From the NCBI RefSeq assembly GCF_000021325.1, contig NC_011365.1, positions 620,001 to 684,000 of the forward strand: 64,000 bases of DNA. The letters are read 5' to 3'. The first letter of the stretch is position 1, and each line of letters starts with the position of its first letter. The position numbers and the translations under genes are program-made. The notes below the pieces were generated by a model. That model was not told where the DNA came from and did no database searches. It saw only the letters and a list, made by a program, of their open reading frames with translations. Below are positions 1-6,864 of the stretch, in pieces. This DNA comes from Gluconacetobacter diazotrophicus PA1 5 (GTDB lineage: Bacteria > Pseudomonadota > Alphaproteobacteria > Acetobacterales > Acetobacteraceae).

Positions 1-73
1 GCAGTTCTCTGGTGAATGCCTCTTGATTCAAAATTAACTGAACTGATTTATCTACTTTGAAAATTACCTTCAT
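1..73 (-). CDS. Phage protein of unknown function, C-terminus cut by window edge
   Basis: An open frame starts with ATG at 73 on the minus strand and runs off the left edge (MKVIFKVDKSVQLILNQ...). Its ATG overlaps the TGA of the preceding gene (ATGA at 73-70), a typical phage translational coupling. Only 24 residues are visible, so no function can be given. By position it should be another head-completion or tail gene of the minus-strand unit. Confidence 0.55.
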   Translation of the reverse strand, partial: MKVIFKVDKSVQLILNQEAFTREL

Positions 74-453
74 TGTGATGAAGTGGTGTCGTTTGGTTGA
101 ATCAATGACGCCTGAATAACCATGAAACGGTTCTCAGTTCCTACATATATGATTTTATTGATTATGAATGACTGATCAACGATTGTTATAGAATCAGGCA
201 TATATAACTGCCTACTAATCATACAAGTTGAATCAATATTATAATTGAATCTTGTTTGAATTGTGTGGGTGAACTCTCTTATTCCTTCTTGAACGCCGTT
301 TATAACAAATACCGGATTCTCTTGAACAACGTGTCCATACTCATGACCTATAACATTCTTTGTTGTGGTCATCGACGTAAAATCAGAATTTGGAGCGGAT
401 ACTGTATTATAAAAAGTCAGTAGTGTTGAGAACTTCGATGTTTCTATTTCCAT
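70..453 (-). CDS. Phage structural protein, possible head-closure or tail-completion protein
   Basis: A 127-residue protein in the same minus-strand unit as a probable head-tail connector, starting 8 bases after that gene's stop. No family is recognised with certainty. The length and the position right after the connector suit a head-closure or neck protein, which is inference. A HEYGH pentapeptide at residues 37-41 matches the HExxH signature of zinc metallopeptidases. The rest of the short protein, rich in beta-type sequence, does not look like a peptidase, so the match may be chance. Confidence 0.6.
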   Translation of the reverse strand: MEIETSKFSTLLTFYNTVSAPNSDFTSMTTTKNVIGHEYGHVVQENPVFVINGVQEGIREFTHTIQTRFNYNIDSTCMISRQLYMPDSITIVDQSFIINKIIYVGTENRFMVIQASLIQPNDTTSSQ

Positions 454-461
454 AATGTTCC

Positions 462-1109
462 TTATGCTATCGCGTATCTCATATGTTCGTTGAGCATGGT
501 TTCAATTCCTACCGTAAACAGGGCGGAAGGTTCTCCTCTCTTTTCAAAGAGTCTTTTGGTCAATTCGCAGATCACATACTGAATACTCGAGGGAACTGGA
601 TCATCAGTTGTTCCAGCACAAATTCCGCCGGTATAATTAACGACAAGGTGAGCATATGAATTGTAGAACTCAGATACATAGTCATAGAACGAAAACTGAA
701 TACGGGCTTCTTGTGTTTCTAAATCAGCCACATAATCATCACCCCCAACCAAAAGAACATCAGCTTCACCCCATCTGGCAATCGATACTGATTCAATCGA
801 TACAGCAGAAGTAGGAAGAGTGATCCATTGAGATATTGTCTGATTCCAACTCCAACCAAAGGAGATTCCAGAGCTTAACCATGAATCATAATAATCCTTT
901 GATTGATCCTGACGACTCTTAGAGCATACCCACACAATCGGCCTTTGAATTATATAATTTCCGATTCTGTTTTCGATAGTTCTAGTGATGGAGTTAGCCA
1001 TCATTTGAATTATTGTAGTTTGTGAAGGATCAAGAACCCCGATATATTGCTGTATGAGGGTAATTGGAACAGGACATACGATTTCAGTAGTTGTTAGTGA
1101 TTCTAGCAT
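462..1109 (-). CDS. Putative head-tail connector (gp6-like)
   Basis: A 215-residue phage protein. The N-terminal half looks helical (a run around residues 17-55) and is followed by a beta-rich segment with aromatic residues. This resembles the gp6/gp8-type head-tail adaptors that form the ring between portal and tail. Its ATG overlaps the TAA of the upstream 51-residue gene (TAATG, 1111-1107), and the next gene starts 8 bases after its stop, so the three form one unit. Family assignment rests on overall pattern and context only. Confidence 0.55.
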   Translation of the reverse strand: MLESLTTTEIVCPVPITLIQQYIGVLDPSQTTIIQMMANSITRTIENRIGNYIIQRPIVWVCSKSRQDQSKDYYDSWLSSGISFGWSWNQTISQWITLPTSAVSIESVSIARWGEADVLLVGGDDYVADLETQEARIQFSFYDYVSEFYNSYAHLVVNYTGGICAGTTDDPVPSSIQYVICELTKRLFEKRGEPSALFTVGIETMLNEHMRYAIA

Positions 1110-1264
1110 TATCTACCCTTTTTTATACGCTCATTATCATTCTTTTCTTTTTGACCACTTACAGCTTTGGCCGCACCAGTCTTTTGAAGAGAATTAACCA
1201 TTGCTGAATTGACTTTTATAATTTCGCCCTTTTTAGAGCCTTTTAGAATTTCAACTTTTGCCAT
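1109..1264 (-). CDS. Small basic phage protein, unknown function
   Basis: A 51-residue lysine-rich protein (begins MAKVEILKGSKKGEIIKV, ends KKGR) with ATG at 1264 and TAA at 1109-1111. It is the first gene of the leftmost minus-strand unit, sits behind a TTAAATAAG element and is coupled to the connector gene by a TAATG overlap. The fitting start, coupling and promoter spacing support a real gene although it is short. Function is unknown; its opening lines resemble small KOW-like or head-decoration proteins only loosely. Confidence 0.6.
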   Translation of the reverse strand: MAKVEILKGSKKGEIIKVNSAMVNSLQKTGAAKAVSGQKEKNDNERIKKGR

Positions 1265-1291
1265 TTGTATATACCTTTCTTATTACTATTT

Positions 1292-1300
1292 CTTATTTAA
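1292..1300 (-). promoter_or_regulatory. Late-promoter-like element TTAAATAAG
   Basis: The minus strand reads CCTTAAATAAGAA, 27 bases before the ATG of the 51-residue gene. It lies in the last codons of the tape measure gene, so the leftmost unit seems to have its own promoter. It is one of eleven such elements in the prophage. Confidence 0.6.
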
Positions 1301-1302
1301 GG

Positions 1303-3486
1303 CTATACTGCAACAGGAATGACCTGAGTCTGTCTTAGTCTCGTATTGACCTGGACAGGGCGACCACTGGATTTCGCCTGTGCTACAAACTTCGTTCCAT
1401 CGAAGTTAATATCTAGCTGGATACGAGAATCGTTCGACGCCATCTGCACCGATCCCCCCTGATTGCCTGAACCGACCGGAGGAACGGCCACTCCGTTGTC
1501 AGAGGTGCCGAGCTTACTGAGAGCAAGATTCTGATATTCAGTTCCACTGGTTCCAAAGGCGTCTTTTCCTGCAACGCCTGTCCGAAGCCACTTGATCGCT
1601 CCTCCTGCCCCCTGATTATGGGCATAGGCCATGACACCTATCTGTTGATCGCTGTTCAGGGCTCTGAACTCGGGACTCTTTCTTAGAGCTTCATAATTGG
1701 ACTGCTCAAATGCCATGGCGATCTGATCTTGAAGCTGAGGATTTTTGAGAAGCTCGCTATTTGATGGTGTGGATATACCAAGCATACGTGAACCATCAGC
1801 AATCGCACCCTGACCCAACTGATATTTTCCAAGATATTTGTTTCCCGCCCCGCCCATCTGGTCATAACGGGCACCTTCGATATCAGTGATAGATCCCATG
1901 AGGGATGAAATCTGTTTATTGCTGAAGTTATTAGCCAAGGAGGCTGCGCCTCGATCATAGCCCATCATGTCTCGATAGAGATCCGTACCCTTGGTTCCAG
2001 CAGCAGCACCTCCCTGCCAGCCAAAGTATCCCCCAATGGCACCACCAACCCCTGCCCCTATGACTGTCCCCACGAGTGGCACCATGGACCCGATAGCACC
2101 TCCCACAGCGGCTCCTCCAGCAGCACCGGCCAGCGATCCTGCGACACCTCCACTGGCGCCTCCAAGACGTTCTGCTTCCTGTCTGCGGGTGATCTGTCCC
2201 TTGTGATAATCGGTAATTGCCGATCCGGCTTCATAGGCACCCATCCCGACAGTGATACCAGGCCCAATGAGACGGCCCAGTAGACGGGCACCAGAACCCA
2301 GTGTTGATCCTACTGTTCCAGATGCAATGGCCTTGTTCAGTCCGGAATTTTTCAATGCGTTCAGGTTCGTGCCGATCTTAAGAAGGTTAAGAGCAAGAGA
2401 ACCTGTTGCTAGAATCAAAGGACTAAACCAACCAACCAGACTTATGCCTATAAGAGCTTCAGCAGCAGTTTTGATTCCACCCATATCATCAATTATAGTT
2501 TCCAGGTTTGATTCCACTTTATCAAAATCGATTTTTAATAACCAATCACCAAAATTCTTAACTGCCGTTCCTATATTATCAAACATTTGTTGGGCTTGAG
2601 GAGAATTAGATAGCCATTTTTCTATTTTGTCTTCAACCTGACTGAGTATATCTAATCCCGGCTGAAGTGCCGGGGCTAGTTTGGCTGCGAACTCGTCAAT
2701 GATTCCGACTGCCTTTTGCTGAATGTCAGTAATAGACTGATTCATTTTATCGAGATTGTCATAGTCCTGATTTGAAAGATTCCCAGAATTGCTCTGACCT
2801 CTTGAGATTGCTCTCTGCAGGTCTGTTCCTGACATTCCTGTATATCGTTGATCGATACCAAACTGGCCCATCAGATCGCGGACACGGCCAGGATCGAGGT
2901 TATATCTCTGAGTCTGTTGTTTGATATAATCAAGCTCTGACCTCAGTGTAGTAAGAGCATCGTCTCTTCCAATATTGCGACCTGTCGCAGTCATATAGTC
3001 GTTTTCGTATTGAGTAGCATGACCTTGGATGACCTGTGATCTTCTGTCTTGGGTAGCTTGAATCTGACTGGTAACGGCAGACTGATCCCTGAACAGAAGA
3101 CTTCCTGCGTTTTGTTCTGCTCTGACGCTGCGTGGAGATTGTCCAAGAACTCTTGCAGTGTTCGATATCTGCAATGCCCGATCGCTGGCTGTTTTGATCG
3201 CAATTCCGAGACCAGCAGCACCGGCGATGCCCGTTATTCCAGTTAGAGCTTTTGCAAGAGTCACGGCGGGATCAATCGCCATTCTTAATTTACCCGTGAG
3301 ACTGCCGATACTATTTCCGAGATCCCTTATACCGGACAACTTTGTGAACTTGTTGAACTCCCTTGAGAGTTTGTTCATCGGAGCCTGAGTTGCCATCAGG
3401 TTTTTGTTCAGTGTCTTCAATGCAGATGAAGCATCATCAATCAAAGCAACCCTAATAGAATACGATCCGTTAGTATTTCCCGCCAT
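1303..3486 (-). CDS. Tail tape measure protein with lysozyme-like C-terminal domain
   Basis: A 727-residue protein. Residues 1-100 are helical and describe a tail-length ruler start. Around 340-510 are hydrophobic, Gly/Ala-rich stretches, including a glycine-zipper segment (GGAAVGGAIGSMVPLVG). From about 530 a domain with E-G-x-R-Y-D-Q and YLGKYQLG patterns resembles muramidase-like domains found in tape measure and tail lysin proteins. Tape measure proteins set tail length and pass through the cell envelope at DNA injection, and the lysin domain would help open peptidoglycan. It follows the frameshifting chaperone gene on the same strand, the classic order, but the capsid gene on the opposite strand lies between them. 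Confidence 0.85.
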   Translation of the reverse strand: MAGNTNGSYSIRVALIDDASSALKTLNKNLMATQAPMNKLSREFNKFTKLSGIRDLGNSIGSLTGKLRMAIDPAVTLAKALTGITGIAGAAGLGIAIKTASDRALQISNTARVLGQSPRSVRAEQNAGSLLFRDQSAVTSQIQATQDRRSQVIQGHATQYENDYMTATGRNIGRDDALTTLRSELDYIKQQTQRYNLDPGRVRDLMGQFGIDQRYTGMSGTDLQRAISRGQSNSGNLSNQDYDNLDKMNQSITDIQQKAVGIIDEFAAKLAPALQPGLDILSQVEDKIEKWLSNSPQAQQMFDNIGTAVKNFGDWLLKIDFDKVESNLETIIDDMGGIKTAAEALIGISLVGWFSPLILATGSLALNLLKIGTNLNALKNSGLNKAIASGTVGSTLGSGARLLGRLIGPGITVGMGAYEAGSAITDYHKGQITRRQEAERLGGASGGVAGSLAGAAGGAAVGGAIGSMVPLVGTVIGAGVGGAIGGYFGWQGGAAAGTKGTDLYRDMMGYDRGAASLANNFSNKQISSLMGSITDIEGARYDQMGGAGNKYLGKYQLGQGAIADGSRMLGISTPSNSELLKNPQLQDQIAMAFEQSNYEALRKSPEFRALNSDQQIGVMAYAHNQGAGGAIKWLRTGVAGKDAFGTSGTEYQNLALSKLGTSDNGVAVPPVGSGNQGGSVQMASNDSRIQLDINFDGTKFVAQAKSSGRPVQVNTRLRQTQVIPVAV

Positions 3487-3514
3487 TATATCACCCTACC
3501 TTACAAAAACTACT

Positions 3515-3523
3515 CTTATTTAA
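3515..3523 (-). promoter_or_regulatory. Late-promoter-like element TTAAATAAG
   Basis: The minus strand reads TTTAAATAAGAG, 28 bases before the tape measure ATG. A GTAAGG ribosome-binding-like stretch follows it. It is back to back with the element for the capsid gene at 3535-3543. Confidence 0.6.
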
Positions 3524-3534
3524 ATTCCATCTCT

Positions 3535-3543
3535 TTAAATAAT
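3535..3543 (+). promoter_or_regulatory. Late-promoter-like element TTAAATAAT
   Basis: The plus strand reads CTTTAAATAATTTC, 37 bases before the capsid ATG, with GTAAGGA between. With the 3515-3523 element it forms a divergent pair between tape measure and capsid. Confidence 0.6.
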
Positions 3544-3580
3544 TTCAACTAACTTAGTTTTTTGTAAGGACTTCCTTTAT

Positions 3581-4999
3581 ATGAACATTAGAGAAATGAA
3601 GGCGGAATACTCTGCCTTGAAGAAAAAGAAGACCGTTCTTGTCGGTCTAATAAATCAAAAGGACGTAGAAGGCGCTGACATTGAAGCTGATGAAAAATCA
3701 CTCTCTGATTTAAAAGCCAAAATCTCACGCCTAGAACGTTCAATCGAACGTGCTGAAGATGCCCTTGAAGATGAAGAAGATGCCAAAGAGGTAGATGATG
3801 AAAATGAAGATGGCGACGATGAAAAATCAAAACCAAAATCAAAAACATTTGGAATCGTCTCTGAAGTAGGTTCTGGTCTAAATCCAGCAGAAGGTATCGC
3901 ACGAAAAGTTATTGCCACATCTTTGGTAAAACGTTTAGGTATATCTGACGCTCGCAAAACGGCAGTTGATCGTCTAGGTATTCGCAATGGTGATCGTCTA
4001 ATAAAGGATCTCACTTCTGCTGGTCAGCCAGTTGTAGCACAGGACTATCGCGGGTTTATCGATCTCGTCCGTGCTGAAGCAGTTGTTCGTCAATTTGCTC
4101 GCATTGAATATATGCCAAAAGGAAACTTAACTGAACCACGCCAGATCACTGGATCAACCGGCTCATGGATCAATGAAGGCGCACCAATTCCAACTTCTCA
4201 GATGTCTCTCGATATCATCAACTTCCTTTGGAAGAAATTAGCCGTCTTCACATATTCTACCAAAGAATATCTGATGTATGCTAACTTTGACGCTGCTGGA
4301 AAAATCACTGAAGATCTAGCAAGACAGATTGCGCTTTTTGAAGATGAAGCATTCCTCAACTCAGCAGCAGAAACCAATGGAACACCAATCGGTCTAGCCG
4401 GATCAGTTCTATCAACAAACACCTTTGGTTCAACTGGTGTGGATTTTGCTTCTGTATATGAAAACCTACTAAGAGCAGAATCTTATATTCGTCAGAATAA
4501 TATCAAGGGTGAACTCGTATGGGTAATGTCTACTCAGACTAAATTATTCCTACGCTCACTTATCACCTCACTTGGTATCAGAGTCTTTGAGAATGAAATT
4601 CAAGGTGGCACACTAAACGGTCATAAAATCTTTGACACAACGCTTGTTCCTTCAAATCTACCAAATACCCTAGCAACTCCAACCGATACCGTTTCTCCAA
4701 TCTATCTAGTAGCAAAAGATTATGCAGTTGTTGCAGATGCCGGCTCCTATGAAGTTCAAGAAATTGATCAGGGATCTTTCGTTACTGGTGGTGGTGTTCA
4801 GATCAACACTGCACAGTCCGATATCATAGCTTGGAAATGTGCTAACCGCGTTGATTTCAAAATGACTCTTGATAATGCAATCGCATGTATCAATGCAGAT
4901 GGCTGGAACCTTGGAAATTTTGCTGCATCCATTGGCAATACTCAGACTCCTAGCACTTCAGTATCCGGAGCATCTGGCACAAAAAATAGCGGTTCTTAA
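3581..4999 (+). CDS. HK97-family major capsid protein with N-terminal scaffolding-like domain
   Basis: A 472-residue protein. Residues 1-75 are a charged coiled coil, followed by a very acidic linker (to about 88). This is the layout of the delta domain that HK97-type capsid proteins use as internal scaffold. From about 130 the core matches the HK97 fold pattern, with WINEGAPIPTSQMSLD, an E-loop region and a long C-terminal A/P domain. The matching prohead protease is encoded 7 kb away (11882-12538), and a cleavage after about residue 100 would be expected. It stands alone on the plus strand between the chaperone and tape measure genes, with its own promoter-like element and a strong terminator. 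Confidence 0.9.
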   Translation: MNIREMKAEYSALKKKKTVLVGLINQKDVEGADIEADEKSLSDLKAKISRLERSIERAEDALEDEEDAKEVDDENEDGDDEKSKPKSKTFGIVSEVGSGLNPAEGIARKVIATSLVKRLGISDARKTAVDRLGIRNGDRLIKDLTSAGQPVVAQDYRGFIDLVRAEAVVRQFARIEYMPKGNLTEPRQITGSTGSWINEGAPIPTSQMSLDIINFLWKKLAVFTYSTKEYLMYANFDAAGKITEDLARQIALFEDEAFLNSAAETNGTPIGLAGSVLSTNTFGSTGVDFASVYENLLRAESYIRQNNIKGELVWVMSTQTKLFLRSLITSLGIRVFENEIQGGTLNGHKIFDTTLVPSNLPNTLATPTDTVSPIYLVAKDYAVVADAGSYEVQEIDQGSFVTGGGVQINTAQSDIIAWKCANRVDFKMTLDNAIACINADGWNLGNFAASIGNTQTPSTSVSGASGTKNSGS

Positions 5000-5024
5000 T
5001 TTTCTAGAGAATCAAAATGGCAGT

Positions 5025-5054
5025 AAAAAAGGCGAGAATATTCTCGCCTTTTTT
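5025..5054. terminator. Bidirectional rho-independent terminator after the capsid gene
   Basis: A perfect 30-base palindrome: six A, GGCGAGAA, TA, TTCTCGCC, six T. It has an oligo-T run in both directions. It separates the convergent capsid gene and tail-chaperone unit, whose frameshifted reading frame stops at 5073. Confidence 0.9.
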
Positions 5055-5072
5055 ATTTCCCATGTCACAAAC

Positions 5073-5563
5073 TTAATTATTTGAATTCCTATGGCAGTTA
5101 TCATGCCAGAATTCGATCTCCCAAAAAGATGCGTTCCATAAGGAAAGAGGATCATCCTTTCTTATATTTGGAAGCTTTAGATACATGATTATGTCTGAAA
5201 TGATACTATAATAATCAGGATCGACTTCTAGGATTATTTTTCCTGCGCTTCCTGTGCGCTTGCTGAAAAACCCAGTAAGTAGTTTCCGCCTTCCATGACT
5301 ATATCAGCACGTATCTGCCCGACAAGATAAGGATCAACTGTCCCATCTGGCGACGTGGCGCACTTCTCGAAGATGTATTTTATCCCCTCAAGTCGCGCTT
5401 TATTCTGTTCTTTTTCGGAAGCTCCATCTGAGAAATCATAGATACGTTCCATCGCATCAGACAGAATATTAATTGAAGGTGGTTCGATTGTAATGGATTT
5501 AAACGTGCTGTTTCCATGTACGATAGGATCGAATTTATAGGTTTTTGAATACTTACTTGCCAT
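5073..5563 (-). CDS. Tail assembly chaperone, -1 frameshift fusion product
   Basis: Reading the 109-residue gene from 5563 and slipping -1 at GGGTTTT (5273-5267) opens a continuous frame to a TAA at 5073-5075. It adds 64 residues (FFSKRTGSAGKIILEVD...) to residues 1-99, for a 163-residue product. The -1 frame is closed just upstream (TGA near 5308), so the extension has no independent start that explains it. Two products from one chaperone locus placed before the tape measure gene is the arrangement known from lambda G/GT and P2 E/E'. The DNA supports the frame and heptamer; use of the slip is inference. Confidence 0.65.
5234..5563 (-). CDS. Tail assembly chaperone, short (zero-frame) product
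   Basis: A 109-residue protein starting MASKYSKTYKFDPIVHG behind an AAGGAGA ribosome site. It is helical with no membrane segment, and its size and position upstream of the tape measure gene suit the short tail assembly chaperone (E or G type) that keeps the tape measure protein soluble. Primary sequence alone does not prove the family. The in-frame GGGTTTT heptamer eleven codons before the stop and the open -1 frame beyond are the strongest evidence. Confidence 0.65.
   Translation of the reverse strand: MASKYSKTYKFDPIVHGNSTFKSITIEPPSINILSDAMERIYDFSDGASEKEQNKARLEGIKYIFEKCATSPDGTVDPYLVGQIRADIVMEGGNYLLGFSASAQEAQEK
5267..5273 (-). promoter_or_regulatory. Slippery heptamer GGGTTTT for -1 ribosomal frameshifting
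   Basis: On the minus strand the zero-frame codons read CTG GGT TTT TCA, giving the canonical X_XXY_YYZ heptamer G_GGT_TTT in the correct register. Both tRNAs can re-pair after a -1 slip. It lies just before the zero-frame stop, as expected for programmed frameshifting. Confidence 0.65.
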
Positions 5564-5585
5564 TTTATCTCCTTAAAATAGGTCT

Positions 5586-5981
5586 TTATATTTTCTTATT
5601 TAAATCGTTATCCTTAAATGACATTCTCGCCTTGCGTAATTTCTTCAGTTTTTCGATGTTTCTGATGACCTGCTGATTTCTCGCCTCTATACCGAGCTTC
5701 TCGTCATATGTCTTTTTTGAATGGCAAGATCTACAAAGAGTCTGAAGGTTAGTTTCATCATATTTTCGGTCAGGAGCTTGTTCTATTGGTATGATATGAT
5801 CCGTTTGCGTATTTTGATCGTTCAATATTCCTTCTTTTAGACAACGCACACACCAGGGATTATTGAATCTAAACTTCGTGGAAAATAGATTCCATTTTCG
5901 ATCATAATTCTGAGTGTTTCTGTCAACCTGATTCCTTTTCGTTTTTATCTTTGGCCTATGTGTCTTGAACATATTAGCCAT
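5586..5981 (-). CDS. HNH endonuclease
   Basis: A 131-residue protein with the full HNH zinc-finger nuclease pattern: C44-x2-C47, D61-H62 (QTDHIIPIE), N78 and C83-x2-C86-H87. HNH proteins next to terminases often help cut DNA during packaging; others are homing enzymes. Here it is encoded after the baseplate gp46-like gene, overlapping it by 8 bases, and away from the terminase start. Its last codons contain the promoter-like element of the chaperone unit. Either role is possible. Confidence 0.85.
   Translation of the reverse strand: MANMFKTHRPKIKTKRNQVDRNTQNYDRKWNLFSTKFRFNNPWCVRCLKEGILNDQNTQTDHIIPIEQAPDRKYDETNLQTLCRSCHSKKTYDEKLGIEARNQQVIRNIEKLKKLRKARMSFKDNDLNKKI
5595..5603 (-). promoter_or_regulatory. 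Late-promoter-like element TTAAATAAG
   Basis: The minus strand reads TTTAAATAAGAAAAT within the end of the HNH gene, 31 bases before the chaperone ATG at 5563, with AAGGAG between. Confidence 0.6.
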
Positions 5982-6423
5982 TTATGCTTCCCCACACATA
6001 GCTATACTGAGATACCTGTCCAGTTGGTTTTGTTATGGATATATCGATTTCAATCTGTGAATTATTAACTATATTGGAGTTGACAGAGATTGCGGACGCG
6101 ACATCCTGAGATAGCATCCAAGCAAGAGACTGATTCACTATATCATTGGTTTTCGCGACGGTAGCATCATCGGTAGTGATACCCTCAAGCCATAATTGAT
6201 AGATTCTAGATCCAACATAGAATCCGTATTCTGAATCAATCCAGTTCCCGTACATGTTGCCGCTGCCATCCGGATTTACCCAGCCGTCAGTTGCGTGGCC
6301 CCAGGTAAAGAGGGACATCTGCACGGCTGAAGCTAGATCATCAGTGTTTGTGCAGAAATCCCCATTTTCATAGACCCAATCAAAAGCTTGCGTGGCGTTA
6401 TCGTATGAAAGATTGATATCCAT
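5974..6423 (-). CDS. Baseplate protein, Mu gp46-like
   Basis: A 149-residue protein matching the Mu gp46 family pattern: an early LASAVQMSLFTWGHA segment, GNWIDSEYGFYVGSRIYQLW (the conserved GD/GS-R-LW motif) and QSLAWMLSQDVASAISV. Gp46 forms part of the baseplate wedge next to gp47 and gp48. Here the gp47 and gp48 relatives are 4 kb away on the other strand. Its ATG overlaps the TAA of the preceding gene (TAATG), and the HNH gene starts inside its last codons. Confidence 0.8.
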   Translation of the reverse strand: MDINLSYDNATQAFDWVYENGDFCTNTDDLASAVQMSLFTWGHATDGWVNPDGSGNMYGNWIDSEYGFYVGSRIYQLWLEGITTDDATVAKTNDIVNQSLAWMLSQDVASAISVNSNIVNNSQIEIDISITKPTGQVSQYSYVWGSING

Positions 6424-6845
6424 TATGAACCAGAAACAGGTGCTTCAGTTGCGGTTGCTGGCTCACTGACAACTGGCTCTGCTACCTTAGTGGTAGAAAC
6501 CTGCTGGGGCTCGTCTGATGGGGTAGCAACTGGTTCTACTGGTTGAATGGCAGGTGCTTCGGTTGTGGTTTCTGGCTCTGGAGTGGGGGCAAGGGGTGCC
6601 AGGGCGGCGGTCTGTGTTCCATTAACTGCTGGGATTTTGATTATTGTTTTATCATTGTGATTGACATTGTATATGTTTTTACAGATCGCAATGATTCTGG
6701 AAAAAACCAGATTATTTGAATCTAGCTTTGTACTCATAGTTTCATAGTTTGGGTAGTACTGAAGTAGGTGTTCGACATCTTCAACTGTGATTTTTGTATT
6801 AAGAAGTCTAATTACTTCTTCTTTAGCCATCGTTTCGTAATTCAT
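6423..6845 (-). CDS. Phage protein with Pro/Thr/Glu-rich tail, unknown
   Basis: A 140-residue protein. Residues 1-70 look helical and folded (MNYETMAKEEVIRLLN...). Residues 75-140 are almost entirely Pro, Ala, Thr, Glu and Val with repeated PEPETTTEAP/VEPVATPSDEP-like units, probably an extended, unstructured tail. The DNA behind the tail is GC-richer and internally repetitive. It is first in a three-gene minus-strand unit with the gp46-like and HNH genes, behind its own promoter-like element. No family is recognised. Confidence 0.6.
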   Translation of the reverse strand: MNYETMAKEEVIRLLNTKITVEDVEHLLQYYPNYETMSTKLDSNNLVFSRIIAICKNIYNVNHNDKTIIKIPAVNGTQTAALAPLAPTPEPETTTEAPAIQPVEPVATPSDEPQQVSTTKVAEPVVSEPATATEAPVSGS

Positions 6846-6864
6846 TTTTTATCCTCTTATGTTT

